Of a stretch of 11,028 nucleotides of DNA, positions 1-6,417 are shown in pieces. The position numbers and the translations under genes were made by a program. The DNA comes from Acidobacteriota bacterium (lineage in GTDB: Bacteria > Acidobacteriota > Vicinamibacteria > Vicinamibacterales > Vicinamibacteraceae): assembly GCA_023418055.1 (NCBI GenBank), contig JAEZDP010000225.1:1-11028 (forward strand). Direction: 5' to 3'. The notes below the pieces were generated by a model, which saw nothing but the letters and a program-made list of their open reading frames with translations, was not told where the DNA came from and did no database searches. Within the stretch, counting starts at the first letter, position 1. Each line of letters begins with the position of its first letter.

Positions 1-1033
1 GCCAGTAGATGGCCGCGGGCATGTCGCGCTCGAGCCAGTACGCGTAGCCGAGGTTGAAGAAGTAGTCGGCGGCGTCGGGCGCGAGTTCGGCGGCCTTGTT
101 GAAGTAGTAGGCCGGGGTCCCGCCAGAGGTCGCCTCGCCACGACGTACCTGCACCACCCCGAGGTTGTTGAAGACCGCCGCCAGGGGGCGTTCGTCGTTG
201 AGCGCGGAGAAAGCCGCGAACGCCTCGTCGTAGCGTTCGAGCGCGAGCAGCGACAGCGCCGATGCAAACTTCGCGCGGTCGAAGAAGCGAGACGTCGGCG
301 GCACCGCCCTGGCAGCGACGAGGGCCGCCTCGTGGTCCTGCAGTTCGGTGCAGGCTTCCCACAACGCGACCTGCGCACGGCCGTAGCCGGGGGCCTGGCT
401 GACCGCCTCGGCAAGGAAGCGCCGCTGCGTCGCCGGGGTCTCGGCGACGAGGCCCTTCACGAAGGCCTCAAAGACTTCGAGCGACGGCGGCACCTCGATG
501 GCCTGCGGCGCTTCGCCCTCCGCGAGGGCGGGGGCGCCGGCCAGACGCCGCGCCGTACGCTCGGCCACCGCGACGAGATCCCGCAGCGGGCCCTGCTCGT
601 CGACCACGTCAGCCGCCTCGCCGGCTTCCACGTCCACGCTGCGCACCGTCACCATGAGCCTGTCCCCCGTCGTCGACAGGCTGCCGGTGACGAGGTGCTG
701 GACGCCGAGCACCTGCCCGGCGCGGATGAGCGTGGCGCGCGAGAGCGTGCTGCTCGTGGGCAGTTCGAGCGCGTCGAAGGCGCGCACGCGCGCCTGGCGT
801 GGAATCGCAGGACGGCCCAGCGCGGTCAGCCCGTCGGCCAGCAACAGCGCGAAACCTTCGGCAAGCCAGAGGCTCCTCGGATCGTCGTCGGCAGGCACTA
901 GCGGCACGACCAGCGTGGTGGCCGCGCCGGCACTCGATGCCGGCTGGGCGGACGCTGCCGGGACGCAGGCCAGGACGAGCATCACCACCAGCGGGAGGAC
1001 GCAGACAGGACGGGGCAGGACAGAGACTCGCAT
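1..1033 (-). CDS. Secreted TolB/FlgO-like domain plus tetratricopeptide repeat protein (C-terminus cut by window edge)
   Basis: The visible 344 residues start at the ATG at 1033-1031 and run off the left edge with no stop. Residues 1-29 look like a Sec signal peptide: a basic start, a hydrophobic stretch at about 11-24, then ASA before Gln30. A lipobox reading ending at Cys23 is possible but poor. Residues about 40-140 resemble the TolB N-terminal/FlgO-like alpha-beta domain: a strand 'TLVVPL', a helix, then 'LGVQHLVTGSLS', 'RLMVTVRSVD' and a closing 'EAGE'. Residues about 185-344 are helical, with TPR-like units such as 'VFNNLGVVQVRRGE', 'YYFNKAAELAPD' and 'YFFNLGYAYWLERD'. It is probably a periplasmic or envelope protein acting through protein contacts; its partner is unknown. 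Its start codon shares one base (TGATG) with the stop of the preceding gene, so the two are probably translationally coupled. The family call is fairly sure; the function is not. Confidence 0.82.
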   Translation of the reverse strand, partial: MRVSVLPRPVCVLPLVVMLVLACVPAASAQPASSAGAATTLVVPLVPADDDPRSLWLAEGFALLLADGLTALGRPAIPRQARVRAFDALELPTSSTLSRATLIRAGQVLGVQHLVTGSLSTTGDRLMVTVRSVDVEAGEAADVVDEQGPLRDLVAVAERTARRLAGAPALAEGEAPQAIEVPPSLEVFEAFVKGLVAETPATQRRFLAEAVSQAPGYGRAQVALWEACTELQDHEAALVAARAVPPTSRFFDRAKFASALSLLALERYDEAFAAFSALNDERPLAAVFNNLGVVQVRRGEATSGGTPAYYFNKAAELAPDAADYFFNLGYAYWLERDMPAAIYW

Positions 1034-1665
1034 CAACTCGACGGGGAATCAGGTGCAGGGACAGACGCCCGGTCCACGGCGGCGGCCGGAGCCGTGCCGA
1101 CCACGACATGCAGGCGGCAGACGTCGCCGCCGCGGGCGCGGCAGGCGTCGATGGTCGCGTGCGCCACGTCCACGCCGGCCCGCGTCAGCAAGTGTTCCAC
1201 GAACGCCGCGTAGTACAGGCAGTGAGGTGCCGAGTCGGGATCGCGCGAGCTGCAGAAGATGGAGCCGGCCACCGTCAGCCGCAGTTCGCCGCGGCGAACG
1301 GTGATGGCGACGCTCGTGCCGCGATAACTGCGGTCGAGGTGCTGCCGGACGATCGCGGCCAGCCGCCGCAGCCGCACCCAGGCCGGTCCCACGCGCAGCA
1401 GGGCACGGGTACGCCACGGCATCGCGTCGTGGACCCAGGCCGCCGCGTAGTCGGCGGCCCGCGTCATCACCTGGTCGTAGGTGCCCTCTGGTTCGTGGCG
1501 AAGAAAGCTGAGCACGGCCGCCACCGGCGCGAGGTTCACCGCGTCTTCTCGCCAGCCCCTCGGACGCAGGTAGCTCTCGTAGAACTCGAGGCGCGACGGC
1601 ACGATGTCGCCAATGGCCTGATGGATGGCCGCCGCGACCAGTCGCTCGATTCTCGCTTCACTCAT
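1033..1665 (-). CDS. Small V4R/DUF2378-like protein with four C-terminal cysteines
   Basis: This is a 210-residue protein with no signal peptide or membrane segment, so probably cytoplasmic. The N-terminal half is helical, with 'LEFYESYLRPRGW' near residue 27 and 'PVAAVLSFLRHEPEGTYDQV' near 47. The C-terminal half has strand-rich segments ('GTSVAITVRRGELRLTVAG', about 116-134) followed by cysteines at 138, 149, 175 and 183. The ending 'CRARGGDVCRLHVVV' resembles the close of V4R (4-vinyl reductase) domains, which are predicted small-molecule or metal-binding modules. The overall size and order also recall the myxobacterial DUF2378 family. This assignment is pattern recognition only. The last about 20 residues are Ala/Pro/Ser-rich and likely disordered. 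The gene starts 20 bases from divergent mobA and its stop overlaps the start of the TPR gene by one base, so it leads a two-gene operon. No enzymatic activity can be claimed. No clear Shine-Dalgarno precedes the ATG. Confidence 0.7.
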   Translation of the reverse strand: MSEARIERLVAAAIHQAIGDIVPSRLEFYESYLRPRGWREDAVNLAPVAAVLSFLRHEPEGTYDQVMTRAADYAAAWVHDAMPWRTRALLRVGPAWVRLRRLAAIVRQHLDRSYRGTSVAITVRRGELRLTVAGSIFCSSRDPDSAPHCLYYAAFVEHLLTRAGVDVAHATIDACRARGGDVCRLHVVVGTAPAAAVDRASVPAPDSPSS

Positions 1666-1685
1666 TTTCTGGTAGTGTTACCGCC
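1666..1685. promoter_or_regulatory. Very short divergent promoter gap with a near-palindromic box
   Basis: Only 20 bases separate the ATG of the minus-strand gene (1665) from the GTG of mobA (1686). Within them, GGTA-GTGT-TACC (1671-1682) has perfect 4-base arms around a 4-base centre. On the plus strand TAGTGT (1673-1678) matches the key T, A and last T of a sigma-70 -10 element, which would place transcription start at or next to the mobA GTG. The minus-strand reading TAACAC is a weaker -10 match. No good -35 is visible on either strand. Any -35 or operator must lie inside the opposite gene. Low certainty. Confidence 0.3.
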
Positions 1686-2327
1686 GTGAGTGAGCGTCTG
1701 GCCTGGACGGGCATTGTGCTCGCCGGCGGACGCAGCCGCCGCTTCGGGGGACTCGACAAGGGACGCCTGCCGCTCGGCGGCCGCACCATGCGTGCCCGCG
1801 TGCTCGACGTGCTCGCCGCGGTCACCGACACCCAGTTGGTCGTGGGAGGCTCCCGCTGGTGCGGGACACCGGGTCTCGACGACCGCTATCCAGGCGAAGG
1901 CCCGGTGGGTGGCCTCCTGACGGCCCTCGCGGCCATCACCACGAGCCACGCGCTGGTCGTCGCCGGTGACCTGCCCTTCCTCACGGCGGCGTTCCTGCAG
2001 AGCCTCCAGGACAGCGGTGCCACGGTCACCGTCGCGGGCGTGCAGACACGCGAGGGTCGGTTGCCGCTGTGTCTCTCGCTGCACCGAGACGCGTACACGC
2101 CCATCGCGGCATACTGGAACGCGGGCGGCCGGCGTGTGAGCGACCTGCGCCGCCTCGTGACGTGGGCGGTCATGCCGGACGCCACCCGTGACCGCCACGA
2201 CCCAGCCGGCCGTCTGCTGCTGAACGTCAACGATCCGCGAAGCTACGCGCGGGCACTCGAAGAGGTTCAGCACGACTGCGCCGCATCCTACTTCACCGAT
2301 CTGGACGAGTCAAAGCCAAACCCATGA
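1686..2327 (+). CDS. mobA: Molybdenum cofactor guanylyltransferase MobA
   Basis: MobA transfers GMP from GTP to molybdopterin, making the guanine-dinucleotide form of the molybdenum cofactor in the cytoplasm. The 213-residue protein is near the family's usual length. Residues 12-25 carry the nucleotidyltransferase signature LAGGRSRRFGGLDK (family form LAGGxSxRMGxDK, here with Phe for Met). 'GEGPVGGL' lies at 70-77 and 'AGDLPF' at 93-98, where Asp95 takes the metal-binding place of the usual CDxPF motif. 'RLPLCLSLHR' follows near 125 and 'NVNDPRSY', like the family's NxNTP segment, near 180. The start is GTG at 1686; it lies just after the divergent gap, and no better in-frame start precedes it. 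Its stop overlaps the argS start by ATGA (2324-2327), so the two are likely co-translated. The pairing with argS has no obvious biochemical logic. The C-terminal 20 residues are less conserved in appearance. Confidence 0.92.
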   Translation: MSERLAWTGIVLAGGRSRRFGGLDKGRLPLGGRTMRARVLDVLAAVTDTQLVVGGSRWCGTPGLDDRYPGEGPVGGLLTALAAITTSHALVVAGDLPFLTAAFLQSLQDSGATVTVAGVQTREGRLPLCLSLHRDAYTPIAAYWNAGGRRVSDLRRLVTWAVMPDATRDRHDPAGRLLLNVNDPRSYARALEEVQHDCAASYFTDLDESKPNP

Positions 2328-4363
2328 TTCTGCCTCTGCAGCAGTCCGTCCGCCGTGCGGTCTCCGCCACGGTCACCAGCCTCTATGGCGACGACGCCGC
2401 GCCGCGCACGCTCGTGATCGAAACGCCGCCGCAGCGCCGCTTCGGCGACCTGGCCCTGCCCTTCGCGTTCGAACTCGCCCGCAGCCTTCGCAAGGCCCCG
2501 CGTGTCATCGCCCAGGAGGTCGTGGCGGCGCTGCCGCCCATCGACGGCATCACCCGCGTCGAGGCGGCGCCGAACGGGTACGTCAACGTCTTCATCGACC
2601 GGGCGGCCTTCCTGCGAGGACACCTCGGCAACGCCGTCGCCGCCGACCCGTCGAGCTTCGACAGCGTGGTCCAGGAGAAGACCATCGTCGAACACACGGC
2701 GATCAATCCCAACAAGGCGGCGCACATCGGGCATCTGCGCAACGCCGCGATGGGCGACACGCTCGCCCGGCTGCTCCGCTTCTGCGGCACGCCGGTCGAG
2801 GTGCAGAACTACATCGACGACACGGGCGTGCAGGTCGCCGACGTCGTGGTCGGTCTCGAGCAGTTGCAGCAGGCCGGGCTCGACGAGGTCCGCGCGCTGG
2901 CGACAGCTCCGAAGTTCGACTACTACTGCTGGGACCTCTATGCGCGAGTGACCGAGTGGTACGGAGAAGATCCGTCGCGCATGGCCATCCGCGCGCGCAC
3001 GCTGCACGCCATCGAACACGGCGAGGCGCCCACCGCCACCATGGCCGCCATCGTCGCCGAGGCGATCGTGCGGTGCCATCTGCGCACCATGGGGCGCATG
3101 AACATCGACTACGACCTCCTCTCGTGGGAGGGCGACATCCTGCGCCTCCAGTTCTGGGCCACCGCCTTCGAGACGCTCAAGGCCAACGGCACCGTGTACT
3201 TCCAGGAGGAAGGCCGGCTGAAGGGCTGCTGGGTGATGGAGATCGACGAGGACATCGATCAGACCGTGGCCGACGGAAACGCCGCGGCCACCGCGGCCGA
3301 CGTGCCCGACGAGACGCCGGAGCCCGAGGCCGGCCAGCGCGAGAAGGTGATCGTGCGCTCGGACGGCACGGTGACCTACGTCGGGAAAGACATCGCGAAC
3401 CAGTTCTGGAAGTTCGGCCTGCTCGGACGCGACTTCCAGTATCGGCCGTTCAGCACCCGCCTCGATGGCGGTACGCTCTGGGCCACGTGCTCACAGGGCG
3501 GCGTGACGCCGCATCCGGCCTTCGGCGGCGCGGGCCAGGTCGTCAACGTCATCGACACCCGCCAGTCGTACCTGCAGAAGTTGCTGAAGCAGGCGCTGGC
3601 CACCATGGGCCATCAGCGCGAGGCCGAGCGCTCGGTGCACTTTGCCTACGAGATGGTCGCCCTCACCCACCGCACCGCGCGCGAACTCGGCTACACGGGT
3701 GACGGCGACGGCAAGCCCTTCGTCGAAGTCTCGGGACGCAAGGGGTTGGGCGTGAAGGCCGACGACCTGCTCGACCGCCTCACCGACAAGGCGCATGCAG
3801 AGGTCGTGCGGCGCAATCCCGCCCTCTCGGAAGACGACGCCCGGCAGACGGCCGCGCACATCGCCATTGCCGCCGTCAGGTACTTCCTGGTCAAGTTCTC
3901 GCGCACGAAGTTCATCGCGTTCGACATCGACGAGGCCTTGAGCTTCGAGGGCGAAAGCGGGCCGTACCTCCAGTACGCCGCAGTGCGGGCCGGCAACATC
4001 TTCAGGAAGCTGCAGGAGCGCGAAGGCGTGAGCGCAGGCGACGTCGTCGCCGCCCTGGGCACGCTCGACCCCGCCACCCTCACCGCCGGCGAGGACGCCG
4101 ATGTGTTGTGGGATCTGGTCCTGTCGTGTGCACGCCTCGACGAAGTGGTGGAAGCCGCCGTGCGGACGCTCGAGCCGTCGGTCCTGGCCAAGTACGCCTT
4201 CGGGCTCGCCCAGACCTTCAACGGCTTCTACCACCGCTTCCCCATCCTCGCGGAAGAAGACCGAGAGGTGCGGCTGTGGCGCGCCGCTGCCGCGAGCTAC
4301 TTCCGCCAGCAGCTCACCCGCGCGCTCGACCTGATGGGCGCGGTGGTCCCCGACCGCATGTAG
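2324..4363 (+). CDS. argS: Arginyl-tRNA synthetase, long form
   Basis: This class I enzyme charges tRNA-Arg with arginine using ATP. Residues about 5-100 are the N-terminal tRNA-recognition (Add-1) domain, with 'FGDLALPFAFELAR' near 40 and 'NGYVNVFID' near 84. The catalytic signature NPNKAAHIGHLRN is at 128-140, followed by 'NYIDDTGVQVADVV' at 162-175. Residues 343-370 ('VRSDGTVTYVGKDIAN', then 'FWKFGLLGRDF') match the conserved 'dG...Y...Dia' segment. 'SGRKGLGVKADDLLDRL' at 470-486 stands where the weak KMSKS loop lies in this family. 'ESGPYLQYAAVRA' at 544-556 leads into the DALR anticodon-binding domain, which ends 'GAVVPDRM'. At 679 residues it is about 100 longer than typical bacterial ArgRS (about 550-580). 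The extra length includes an acidic stretch at about 306-340 and a segment at about 375-405. It is translationally coupled to mobA by a 4-base overlap. Confidence 0.97.
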   Translation: MILPLQQSVRRAVSATVTSLYGDDAAPRTLVIETPPQRRFGDLALPFAFELARSLRKAPRVIAQEVVAALPPIDGITRVEAAPNGYVNVFIDRAAFLRGHLGNAVAADPSSFDSVVQEKTIVEHTAINPNKAAHIGHLRNAAMGDTLARLLRFCGTPVEVQNYIDDTGVQVADVVVGLEQLQQAGLDEVRALATAPKFDYYCWDLYARVTEWYGEDPSRMAIRARTLHAIEHGEAPTATMAAIVAEAIVRCHLRTMGRMNIDYDLLSWEGDILRLQFWATAFETLKANGTVYFQEEGRLKGCWVMEIDEDIDQTVADGNAAATAADVPDETPEPEAGQREKVIVRSDGTVTYVGKDIANQFWKFGLLGRDFQYRPFSTRLDGGTLWATCSQGGVTPHPAFGGAGQVVNVIDTRQSYLQKLLKQALATMGHQREAERSVHFAYEMVALTHRTARELGYTGDGDGKPFVEVSGRKGLGVKADDLLDRLTDKAHAEVVRRNPALSEDDARQTAAHIAIAAVRYFLVKFSRTKFIAFDIDEALSFEGESGPYLQYAAVRAGNIFRKLQEREGVSAGDVVAALGTLDPATLTAGEDADVLWDLVLSCARLDEVVEAAVRTLEPSVLAKYAFGLAQTFNGFYHRFPILAEEDREVRLWRAAAASYFRQQLTRALDLMGAVVPDRM

Positions 4364-4376
4364 CGCGAGGCGCTAC
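4360..4376. terminator. Inverted repeat holding both convergent stop codons (possible bidirectional terminator)
   Basis: GTAGCGC-GAG-GCGCTAC is a perfect 7-base-pair inverted repeat with a 3-base centre. The argS TAG (4361-4363) lies in the left arm and the TAG of the opposing methyltransferase gene (4375-4373 on the minus strand) in the right arm. Only 9 bases lie between the stops. There is no T tract on either side, so a classical Rho-independent terminator is not supported. A short RNA hairpin would form in either transcript and could mark or protect the 3' ends. Confidence 0.45.
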
Positions 4377-5656
4377 GAGGAGGGCCGCTCGAGCACGGCG
4401 AGCGTCTCGAGATGCGCGGTGCCGGGGAACATGTCGAACGCCGCCAGGCTGCGCAGCGCGTAGCCTGCCGCCGTCAGCTGGCGCACGTCGCGCGCGAAGG
4501 TCGGCGGGTCGCACGACACGTACACGACACGCGCGGGCGAGGCCTCGCACAGGGCCGCGGCGACCCGCGGCGGGAGGCCGGTCCGTGGGGGATCCACCAC
4601 CACGACTGCGGCGTCGAGATGCAGGCGACGCTCTGACACGAACGTCTCGACGGGCTGCCGCAGGACGTCCACGCGGCCACCGAAGGGAGCGGCGTTGATC
4701 TGCAGCGCCTCCCCGCTGATGCCGTCGCCTTCCACGCAGCAGACGGCCGCCTGGCCTGTGGCCGCCGCGCAGACCCCGAACAGCCCGACGCCCGCAAACA
4801 GGTCCACGACAGGCGACTCGTCCAGCTGCGCGAGCACTGCCTGCACGAGGTGAGGCAGCACGAAGCGGTTGGCCTGGAAGAACCCGCCGGGCTGCCACAC
4901 GAGCGTGCCGTCCACGGCCTGGCCGCACAGCGCGGCCAGGGGTTCGTGCAGGAGAGGATGTCCGAGCACCTGCCCGAGGTCGCGACGGCCCGACCGTGCC
5001 ACCGAGAGGCCGGCAACGCCAAGCGGAAGGTCCGCCTGCCACTGGGGGATTCGCGCCTGTTCGCGCAGGTCGACGTGCACCGCACGCGAAGTGCTCGCGA
5101 CGTCTTCGGCCACGACCACGCCGGCGATGCTCGGCTGGACCGCTGCCGGGATCACCTCCACCACCGCCTGCGCCGCCTCACGCATGTGGGCAGGCAACTG
5201 CGAGGCAGGCGGCGGACACAGGCTGTGCGTGCCTTCGCGGAAGAACCCCACCTGGCCGTCCACCACGTGCAGCCTGGCCCTCAGGCGCCATCCCTCGAGG
5301 GGCGAGGCCATCACCTCGAAGGGCGGGGGCTCGGGCACCCGCCCGGTCCGCCGCAGGGCGTCACGCAGCAGGTCGGCTTTCAGGTTCAGCTGACGCGCGT
5401 AGCGCACGTGAGCGAACGCGAGGCCGCCGCAGCGCGGGTCCGTCGCCGGCTCCACGCGGTCGGCCGACGGCTCCAGCACGTCGACGACGTCGGCAAACAG
5501 CACGCCGCCCTTGCCGGTCCGCTGCACGCGGGCACGCACCACCTCTCCCGGGATGGCGCCGCGCACCAGCACCACCCGTCCGTCGTGCCGCGCCAGCCCG
5601 AAGCCTCCGGCCACGACCTTCTCGATCTCGAACGTCTGCACCTGGTCGTTGGTCAT
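4373..5656 (-). CDS. TRAM-domain RNA 5-methyluridine methyltransferase (TrmA/RlmD family) lacking the Fe-S cysteines
   Basis: The enzyme is predicted to methylate C5 of a uridine in tRNA or rRNA using S-adenosylmethionine. Residues about 5-62 form a TRAM RNA-binding domain ('GFGLARHDGRVVLVRGAIPGE'-like pattern). 'GGFFQANRFVLP' at 257-268 matches the family's FFQxN motif. 'VVDLFAGVGLFG' at 283-294 is the SAM-binding loop, 'VDPPRTGL' at 354-361 the target-base loop, and 'SCDPPTFARD' at 381-390 carries the nucleophile Cys382. Glu417 in 'HLETLAVLER' is the likely base. RlmD-like members bind a 4Fe-4S cluster through four cysteines (with a CGGC core); here the segment reads 'DPRCGGLAFAHVRYARQL' and only Cys76 remains, so the cluster is probably absent. 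The length of 427 is normal. It is the last gene of the valS operon and overlaps the preceding stop by ATGA; GGAG lies 11 bases before its ATG. Which RNA and uridine it modifies cannot be told. Confidence 0.9.
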   Translation of the reverse strand: MTNDQVQTFEIEKVVAGGFGLARHDGRVVLVRGAIPGEVVRARVQRTGKGGVLFADVVDVLEPSADRVEPATDPRCGGLAFAHVRYARQLNLKADLLRDALRRTGRVPEPPPFEVMASPLEGWRLRARLHVVDGQVGFFREGTHSLCPPPASQLPAHMREAAQAVVEVIPAAVQPSIAGVVVAEDVASTSRAVHVDLREQARIPQWQADLPLGVAGLSVARSGRRDLGQVLGHPLLHEPLAALCGQAVDGTLVWQPGGFFQANRFVLPHLVQAVLAQLDESPVVDLFAGVGLFGVCAAATGQAAVCCVEGDGISGEALQINAAPFGGRVDVLRQPVETFVSERRLHLDAAVVVVDPPRTGLPPRVAAALCEASPARVVYVSCDPPTFARDVRQLTAAGYALRSLAAFDMFPGTAHLETLAVLERPSS

Positions 5657-6417
5657 GCGAGGACGATCTCCGGCACCTGCAACTCGGCGCGCACCAGGTG
5701 CCTGACGACGCGTGTCTCGGCGTCACGATACGCGAGATCGGACAGCCTGGCCCGCAGCGGCCGCAGTTCCGCTGTCGCGCGTGCCACGAGCGACGCGCGA
5801 TGCGCGTCGGGCGTGCCTTCGACCAGCCCCTCGAGCAGCGCGTCGTCAATCTCCTGCAGGCGCTGGTGTATGGCGAGCCTGGCCGCACCACGAGCGCCGC
5901 GGGCCTCGGCCAGCGCGGCATCGAGAGCCGCCAGCGCTGCATCCACGGCCTGCCCGGCGGCGGGGGCAAGCGGCGTCGACGCGCGCACCGACGACAGGCG
6001 CTCGATCACGCGCTCCACATGACGCGTCAGTGACGGCTGACGTTTGACAGACCGGCCGTCGTCGTCGGAAGCACCGTCGACATCGGGGGTCGCTGGGCCA
6101 GGTGCCCCGTGCGCGCCCACGGCACGGCGCCACTGATCGTAGGCGTCACGTACGTCGGCCTCGCAGAACTCCAGGCGAACAGGCCGCCGCCTCGGGCCGC
6201 GCGCTTCGAGACGGCTCACCGTCCGGTCGATGCCGTGAAGGACGATGCGCAAGGGGACCCCCGCCTCCGCCCAGCCGCGCACGAGCGAGAAGGCCGGCCC
6301 GACCAGGCGGATCAAGTGCCCGCCGTTCCGCCGGCAGAGGAAGCTCTCGACCTCGCGGCAGTAGGCGCCGACGTCGAGCGTGCCGGCGGGCGGGTCATGG
6401 TCTGACATCGGCGGCAT
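5653..6417 (-). CDS. Hypothetical protein in the valS-nadC-birA operon, two-domain helical
   Basis: I do not recognise a named family. The 254-residue protein has no signal peptide or membrane segment. Residues about 18-100 form a compact, probably helical N-terminal domain ('VESFLCRRNGGHLIRL', 'GWAEAGVPLRIVLHGIDRT', then a basic 'RGPRRRP' and 'FCEADVRDAYDQWRR'). The 'AGVPL..VL.GIDR' pattern with an Arg-rich loop resembles uncharacterised proteins I recall from Acidobacteriota and could bind nucleic acid. Residues about 101-128 are a Gly/Pro/Asp-rich linker. Residues about 130-250 are a long helical region with heptad-like Ala/Leu spacing ('AVDAALAALDAALAEA'), possibly coiled-coil. Two starts are possible, Met1 (6417) or Met4 (6408); they overlap the end of birA by 23 or 14 bases. 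Its stop overlaps the next start by ATGA. Such tight coupling between two enzyme genes argues that it is a real gene. A role in translation or replication control is only a guess. Confidence 0.75.
   Translation of the reverse strand: MPPMSDHDPPAGTLDVGAYCREVESFLCRRNGGHLIRLVGPAFSLVRGWAEAGVPLRIVLHGIDRTVSRLEARGPRRRPVRLEFCEADVRDAYDQWRRAVGAHGAPGPATPDVDGASDDDGRSVKRQPSLTRHVERVIERLSSVRASTPLAPAAGQAVDAALAALDAALAEARGARGAARLAIHQRLQEIDDALLEGLVEGTPDAHRASLVARATAELRPLRARLSDLAYRDAETRVVRHLVRAELQVPEIVLA

Noticed and set aside
332..1689. Several plus-strand frames (for example 498-1304 and 799-1689)
   Set aside because: They oppose the TPR and V4R-like genes, which carry a signal peptide, domain patterns and a coupled junction. 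The antisense translations are Arg/Ala-rich without domain features.
4850..6022. A 390-codon plus-strand open frame across the methyltransferase and hypothetical genes
   Set aside because: It crosses the boundary of two overlapping minus-strand genes and has no recognisable domain; it is a GC-driven shadow.
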